A DNA stretch of 11,891 bases from positions 1 through 11,891 of the forward strand of contig JANSLP010000552.1 in the NCBI GenBank assembly GCA_029298735.1, given 5' to 3'. This document shows positions 8,054 through 11,891 of this stretch, piece after piece. The notes under the pieces were generated by a model that saw nothing but the letters and a program-made list of their open reading frames with translations, did not search any database and had not been told where the DNA came from. How positions within the stretch are numbered: the stretch's first letter is position 1; each line of letters starts with the position of its first letter. The translations under genes were made by a program, and so were the position numbers. This DNA comes from Ophiostoma sp. CBS 140.51. Its lineage: Eukaryota > Ascomycota > Sordariomycetes > Ophiostomatales > Ophiostomataceae.

Positions 8054-8069
8054 CGGGTGGCTCCACCCG
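8054..8069. promoter_or_regulatory. CGG-N10-CCG palindrome, candidate Zn2Cys6 site
   Basis: CGGGTGG and CCACCCG form a 7-bp inverted repeat around CT. The outer CGG and CCG triplets are 10 bp apart, the spacing known for Put3-type Zn2Cys6 dimers. It lies about 700 bp upstream of a Zn2Cys6 regulator gene, so autoregulation is conceivable. The assignment is inferred from sequence only. Confidence 0.4.
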
Positions 8070-8565
8070 CAATACGCACTGTAATTCGGCACAGATGCGA
8101 GCAGATTGGAGGAGATTGCAGAAATTGGCAGTCTTTCACTGACCATTTACAGCAGCTGCTTCCGAGCATGACTCGTGCCAGGTTGCAGGTTGCATGCACG
8201 CTAAACCCTCTTTTTGCAGTGTCCTGCTGCGCTCTTTGCTCTTTCCTTGTTAGCGGCAAGCCACTGGGCGCCCGCTCCCCTCCTTCTCTTTCCGTCTTTG
8301 CGCTGGTGGGTCCGCTCGAGTCAACTTGGAGTGGCGGTCTCGCTCCTTCCTTTGGGTGTTCCTTGTTCCCTTTGCCGGCCCCCCAGCACCAACCCATCGA
8401 TAGGCTTTGATTACAGGCGACGGAGCGGCAAGTCCCAAAACGCAGAAGGCGCACTCACTACTGAGTAAACTCCTCAGCACAACGCCGACCGCCCGCCCCA
8501 AAATCCCAAAAATCTCTAGATGACTTTGTCCATGACAACACCACAGCCTCGCAAACAGCAATTGA

Positions 8566-8741
8566 CTCTTCACGTCCCTTCCCACGCCCTCTCTCACTCT
8601 GTGGTCACCTTTCTGTCCTCGCTACGCTCGCTTCCCCTCCTCTACGTCTTCTCACCCGCCTTCATCGTCCCGACTGCCGCCTCCGACTCCCGCTCTTCAA
8701 TCTTTCGCTCATCTTCTTCTTTTTTCTTCTTCCGTCTCCAC
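8566..8741 (+). promoter_or_regulatory. Pyrimidine-rich leader/start-site tract
   Basis: The plus strand is strongly C+T rich, ending in a run of TTCTTC and TTTTTT just before the start. CT-rich tracts of this kind mark transcription start regions in filamentous fungi. It implies that at least the short upstream ORF at 8748 is in the mRNA. Confidence 0.5.
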
Positions 8742-8747
8742 CGGAGC

Positions 8748-8771
8748 ATGGACGCAGACTCGTGCTCGTGA
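8748..8771 (+). CDS. Seven-codon upstream ORF abutting the main start
   Basis: ATG at 8748 (A at -3 and G at +4, a strong context) encodes MDADSCS and stops with TGA at 8769-8771. The main ATG starts at the very next base (TGAATG) and is in the same frame. Further in-frame ATGs at 8520 and 8532 extend this frame to 83 or 79 residues, but both have weak contexts. The main ATG has T at -3. This arrangement suggests translational control by termination and reinitiation, or occasional readthrough. Translation is not proven. Confidence 0.45.
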   Translation: MDADSCS

Positions 8772-11588
8772 ATGGAGACACCAACCACGGCAGCAGCAGC
8801 AGCCACGGGTGCGGCGGCGACTGCACCACCACCACCGGCGACGACATCTGCTCCCGCCCCGGCCCCGACGACCACAACCACAACCCCCCCAACTATATCC
8901 ACATCGGCCGCCGACCTCGCCAGCAAAAAAGTGTCTCAGACATGCGTCACCTGCCGGGCGCGAAAGGTCCGCTGCGACGGCCGGCGCAACATCTGCTCCA
9001 ATTGCGAGCGCCTCGGTTTCCCCTGCTCGTTTGACGACGCCGCCATTGTCGTCAGCGCCGAGACCAAGGGCCAACACAGCGGGGCCGATGGAGCCTTGTC
9101 GGGCGAGAATTCGACGGCCATTTTGTCGACAAACACAACAACGGGGGCCACCTCCGACCCCCTCCTAGCGATCCCCCGACGACGAGCACGCCAGGCATGC
9201 CAAAACTGCCACTCGCGCAAGGCCCGGTGCTCGGGCGGGACGCCGCAGTGCGACCGGTGCCGGACGCTGGGCATTGAGTGTGTTTATCGGCCGGGCAAGC
9301 GCACACGCATGAGTCCTGTCTTGTCAGGGTCGATCTCGGGCGATCGTGATGCCAACAGCCACCACCACAACAGCAACAATCGCGACAGCCGTGGTGAACC
9401 GCCATCACAGCAGCATGGCTTCGAGCGGGGTCTTAGCGAATCCTCGGACCACATGGACGACGTGCCCATGGGCAATGCCGGGCCAGGAGGCCACACTGGC
9501 CACCCAGGAAGCCACCCAGGCCATGGACCAGCCTCTGCGACAACCAGCGGCGGTGCAGGCGTCGACGCAGCCTTGCTGACAACACGCTCGTGCCCACCGG
9601 AGGTGCTCGAGGCGCTCGCCATGCGCACCTTTGACCAGTTCTTCCGCCACATCCACCACATCCCGACGTTTGCGTTCTTGCACCGCGCCTCGCTCATGCA
9701 AAGATACCGCGCCGGACTTGTCGACCGTCCTCTTCTTCTAGCGCTCGTTGGTATCACATCACTCATGACCGACTTGGGCCCCGGGACACGCGAACTCGGC
9801 AAGCAGTGCATCGCCGAAGCAGAAGCACTTGTGCTCAGCCGTTTGGACCGACCCTCAACCCTGGGCCTCCAGACACTCGTCTTTGTCATCCACCACCGCG
9901 TGCTGTCCGGCCGCTTCTCTTCTGCTTTCATGCTGCACGGCGTGGCCTCCCGTTTTGCGTCGGCCCTCCGCCTCAACCACGAAAACACCCGCCTCTGTTT
10001 CCTGGCGCGCGAGTCTCGCCGCCGTCTCATGTGGGCACTGTACATGATCGACTCCAGCATGGCCAACGGCTACGCCGATTTTAGTCTGTGGGCCTACCGC
10101 GCCGACGACCGCGCCGACGTCATGAACATCCAGCTGCCCTGTAACGAGCGCAACTTTGAGTTTGACCTGCCCGAGCGCACCGAAACGCTGAGGCCGCCGC
10201 CCCGATTGGCCGACGGCAGCCTTCCTCCACTCCCCGACGACATTGGCTTTTTGGCCCTGCACGTACGCATCCGTTCCTTGCGCGGCCGTATCCTGCAGTA
10301 CACCAAGGACGTCACGTCCCAACTCAGTGCGCCGCCGCTGCCCTCGTCGCCCTCGACGGCCACCGATGAGAACGTGGTGGCTCTCAACGTATCCACGGTC
10401 CCCGGGAGGGTTGCCGAGATTGCTGCGGAACTCGACGATTTCGCTGCCCGTCTGCCCGTCAGTTTTCGCTGGTCCGAGGGCAACGTGCGCCTGCGGACCT
10501 ACTCCCCCCGTCTCTGCGTGTTTTTGATGACCCACGTCTGGTGGGAGCAGTGCCACTGCGAGCTGTACCGGTTGGCCCTCGTTGGTCTTCAAGAAGCATT
10601 GCCCGCACCCTGCATTGCCCAGCTCGAGCGCCAATTCCCTACATGGGTGCGCCACTGCCGTGAACAAGTTTTGGAGCACGCCAGCGCCATGGCCGACATG
10701 TTCCGTCTCGTTCTCACACTCGAAAACGGCGTGCCCGTTACCGATTTGGACCTACCCATCTGCCTGTACCAGTGTGTCCGACTCCTCTTCTACATTAGCC
10801 GCACCAACCCCGACGACCCGCAGGCCGTGCCGCACGATTCGTTCTTGGAGCTAGCGGGCGTGTGCACCCAAGTGCTGGAGCGGACTGTTACCACACCCGC
10901 GACCATCCGCATTCGCGCCAATCTGCAGAAACTGATTGCCAACGGCCTAAGCACATCTGAGATGGCGCCCAGTGGAAGGAGTACACCCGATGTGGTGCAC
11001 ATGGAGACGGAGGACGACATTTCGACCATGATGCGGCAGCCGGGGCGGGCAAACGGAAACAGTAACGGAGTGGGCGCAGCAGCGGCAGCACCCAGTCCAC
11101 TCCTGCCCGGTCTCAGTCAACGAGCCGCCGCTTCGGCAGGACCACAGCCGTATGCCCAGACACAGCAACAACAGTTGCCACATCCTCACCAACCGCAGAT
11201 TCCTCCTCATCAACAACAACCACTCCATCACCACCAGGACATGCCCAATGCACCACCCGTCATGTTTGATGCGTTTGACAACCACATGGCCGCGGCAGCG
11301 GCAGCAGCAGCAGCAGCAGCAGCAGCGCCAACGCCAACGCCAACAACAGCAGCAGCCGCTGTGGGTATGACGGGTCTGACCACCACAACGACTGCGGCAG
11401 CACCCACACCCGCTGGCGTGTCTTCGGCTGGCTCGCCACAGCCCAGTTTGAGTGCCGGTGCCGCTGGCAGCCACCAACCGGGTGCCTCGCTCGACGCGTT
11501 TGATCTCGATGTCGATAATTTCGGGTCGACGGATTTGGGCGGCTGGTTCTCGGGCGATTGGGTAACGAACAATGAGTTTTCAACATAG
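8772..11588 (+). CDS. Transcription factor with two tandem Zn2Cys6 clusters
   Basis: A nuclear DNA-binding regulator of 938 residues with no intron. After an Ala/Thr/Pro-rich N-terminus come two complete binuclear zinc clusters. The first has Cys 58, 61, 68, 75, 78 and 85; the second has Cys 143, 146, 153, 160, 163 and 170. Both read CX2CX6CX6CX2CX6C and each has the usual basic stretch (RARKVR; HSRKAR). Most Zn2Cys6 proteins have one. A His/Gly/Ser-rich linker (about 190-262) leads to a fungal-specific transcription-factor domain, about 280-560, with signatures FFRHIHHIPTFAFLHRASLM, GVASRFASALRLNHENTR, and RRRLMWALYMIDSSMANGYA. After about residue 735 the protein is low complexity: Gln/His/Pro runs, 13 alanines, PT repeats, and an acidic/aromatic end (FDLDVDNFGSTDLGGWFSGD) that resembles an activation region. 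The next in-frame Met is residue 180, beyond both clusters, so this start is needed for DNA binding. Target genes are unknown. Confidence 0.92.
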   Translation: METPTTAAAAATGAAATAPPPPATTSAPAPAPTTTTTTPPTISTSAADLASKKVSQTCVTCRARKVRCDGRRNICSNCERLGFPCSFDDAAIVVSAETKGQHSGADGALSGENSTAILSTNTTTGATSDPLLAIPRRRARQACQNCHSRKARCSGGTPQCDRCRTLGIECVYRPGKRTRMSPVLSGSISGDRDANSHHHNSNNRDSRGEPPSQQHGFERGLSESSDHMDDVPMGNAGPGGHTGHPGSHPGHGPASATTSGGAGVDAALLTTRSCPPEVLEALAMRTFDQFFRHIHHIPTFAFLHRASLMQRYRAGLVDRPLLLALVGITSLMTDLGPGTRELGKQCIAEAEALVLSRLDRPSTLGLQTLVFVIHHRVLSGRFSSAFMLHGVASRFASALRLNHENTRLCFLARESRRRLMWALYMIDSSMANGYADFSLWAYRADDRADVMNIQLPCNERNFEFDLPERTETLRPPPRLADGSLPPLPDDIGFLALHVRIRSLRGRILQYTKDVTSQLSAPPLPSSPSTATDENVVALNVSTVPGRVAEIAAELDDFAARLPVSFRWSEGNVRLRTYSPRLCVFLMTHVWWEQCHCELYRLALVGLQEALPAPCIAQLERQFPTWVRHCREQVLEHASAMADMFRLVLTLENGVPVTDLDLPICLYQCVRLLFYISRTNPDDPQAVPHDSFLELAGVCTQVLERTVTTPATIRIRANLQKLIANGLSTSEMAPSGRSTPDVVHMETEDDISTMMRQPGRANGNSNGVGAAAAAPSPLLPGLSQRAAASAGPQPYAQTQQQQLPHPHQPQIPPHQQQPLHHHQDMPNAPPVMFDAFDNHMAAAAAAAAAAAAAPTPTPTTAAAAVGMTGLTTTTTAAAPTPAGVSSAGSPQPSLSAGAAGSHQPGASLDAFDLDVDNFGSTDLGGWFSGDWVTNNEFST
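11289..11327 (+). repeat. GCN/GCA trinucleotide repeat encoding 13 alanines
   Basis: Thirteen consecutive alanine codons, eight of them pure GCA (11301-11324), lie inside the transcription factor's C-terminal region. They are followed by a short CCAACG repeat encoding Pro-Thr. Repeat length is probably polymorphic. Confidence 0.9.
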
Positions 11589-11614
11589 GTGGGCCCGCTG
11601 ATAGGCGGGCCACC
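11588..11614 (+). terminator. GC-rich hairpin starting at the stop codon
   Basis: GGTGG, one bulged G, and CCCGC pair with GCGGG and CCACC around the loop TGATAG. The stem of 10 bp begins on the last base of the TAG stop codon. It would open the 3' UTR of the transcription-factor mRNA. Bacterial-type termination does not apply in a fungus, so its role, if any, is in the mRNA or as a DNA palindrome. Confidence 0.5.
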
Positions 11615-11891
11615 TCTCAACGAGTGGCAGTATCTGTTTATAGTTATTGTCTTGGTTAATACTTATTATGACGGGAGAAGCTTTTGCTATTATGAGGTTT
11701 TGGGGGGTTCGTCGGTATTTTGGAAACAAAACGAGAGCAAATTTAATGTTTATGAAAACAATTGCAAGTGCAAGTAAAAGAAGGTGAAGTGGGAAGTAAA
11801 TTATGACAAAGAGTACATGCAGACAGTACCCAGACCAGACAGTACCCAGACGGAAGTTGTGGACCAAGTGCCCCGAAGGTTGCGGTCTTGA
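11589..11891. other. 3' flank of transcription-factor gene
   Basis: Beyond the hairpin the sequence is AT-rich to about 11,800, typical of a fungal 3' UTR and intergenic DNA. I saw no AATAAA on the plus strand. A minus-strand frame here is AT-driven and lacks motifs. A 16-bp tandem duplication lies near the right edge. Confidence 0.55.
11820..11851. repeat. 16-bp perfect tandem duplication
   Basis: CAGACAGTACCCAGAC occurs twice with no spacer, at 11820-11835 and 11836-11851. It lies in noncoding sequence and looks like a replication-slippage duplication or a two-copy minisatellite. Confidence 0.85.

Larger units (their letters stand above)
7236..8771. promoter_or_regulatory. Long divergent intergenic region and transcription-factor leader
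   Basis: These 1,536 bp separate the divergent membrane-protein and transcription-factor genes. Small frames exist, but none has a recognisable domain, coding bias or splice structure. Contents of note are the palindrome CGGGTGGCTCCACCCG at 8054-8069, a CT-rich tract from about 8566, and upstream ORFs ending directly at the transcription-factor start. Long, complex upstream regions are usual for fungal regulatory genes. An unannotated noncoding RNA or a leader intron cannot be excluded. Confidence 0.55.

Noticed and set aside
7831..8454. Overlapping small frames of about 100-140 codons on both strands in the long intergenic region
   Set aside because: None shows a domain, good start context or splice sites, and they overlap each other on opposite strands.
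9284..10679. Minus-strand frames of 260 and 274 codons inside the transcription-factor gene
   Set aside because: They are antisense to the conserved regulatory domain, carry no domain, and reflect GC-rich codon usage.
11580..11867. A 95-codon hydrophobic minus-strand frame at the right edge
   Set aside because: The hydrophobicity follows from AT-rich sequence, it overlaps the transcription-factor stop and hairpin, and it has no motif or splice signals.

Overview
The window looks like nuclear chromosomal DNA of a filamentous ascomycete (Pezizomycotina, probably Sordariomycetes; the class is an inference). The basis is short introns of 53 and 58 bp with fungal-type splice signals, pyrimidine-rich leaders, GC-rich coding sequence against AT-rich 3' flanks, and the protein families present. 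I see no transposon, virus, CRISPR array, tRNA or rRNA gene, and no biosynthetic or defence cluster. The genes read as unrelated housekeeping and regulatory neighbours.

Layout, left to right. (1) 1-684: gene-free left flank holding the 3' end of the next gene. (2) 685-1802, minus: mitochondrial large-subunit ribosomal protein bL27m (MRP7 type), two exons. (3) 1803-2515: shared divergent promoter with three CCAAT boxes and a CACGTG box. (4) 2516-2942, plus: LCL2, a small secretory-pathway protein linked to ERAD, two exons with a textbook TACTAAC branch point. (5) 3255-4892, minus: a 545-residue F-box protein with an acidic tail, convergent with LCL2. Its 3' flank holds a possible unrecognised spliced microORF (3026-3245, minus). 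(6) 4893-5618: intergenic region with a perfect 10-bp hairpin. (7) 5619-7235, minus: a four-helix membrane protein with a very long proline-rich tail. (8) 7236-8771: a 1.5-kb divergent intergenic region, probably the long promoter and leader of the next gene. (9) 8772-11588, plus: a 938-residue transcription factor with two complete Zn2Cys6 clusters in tandem and a fungal-specific regulatory domain. (10) 11589-11891: 3' flank with a GC-rich hairpin and a 16-bp tandem duplication.

The clearest joint regulation is the MRP7/LCL2 divergent pair. The points most worth following are the tandem-cluster transcription factor with its stop-start leader ORF (TGAATG) and a CGG-N10-CCG palindrome in its own upstream region, and the possible microORF or alternative C-terminus behind the F-box gene. 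Splice sites and starts come from reading the sequence only; there is no transcript support here.
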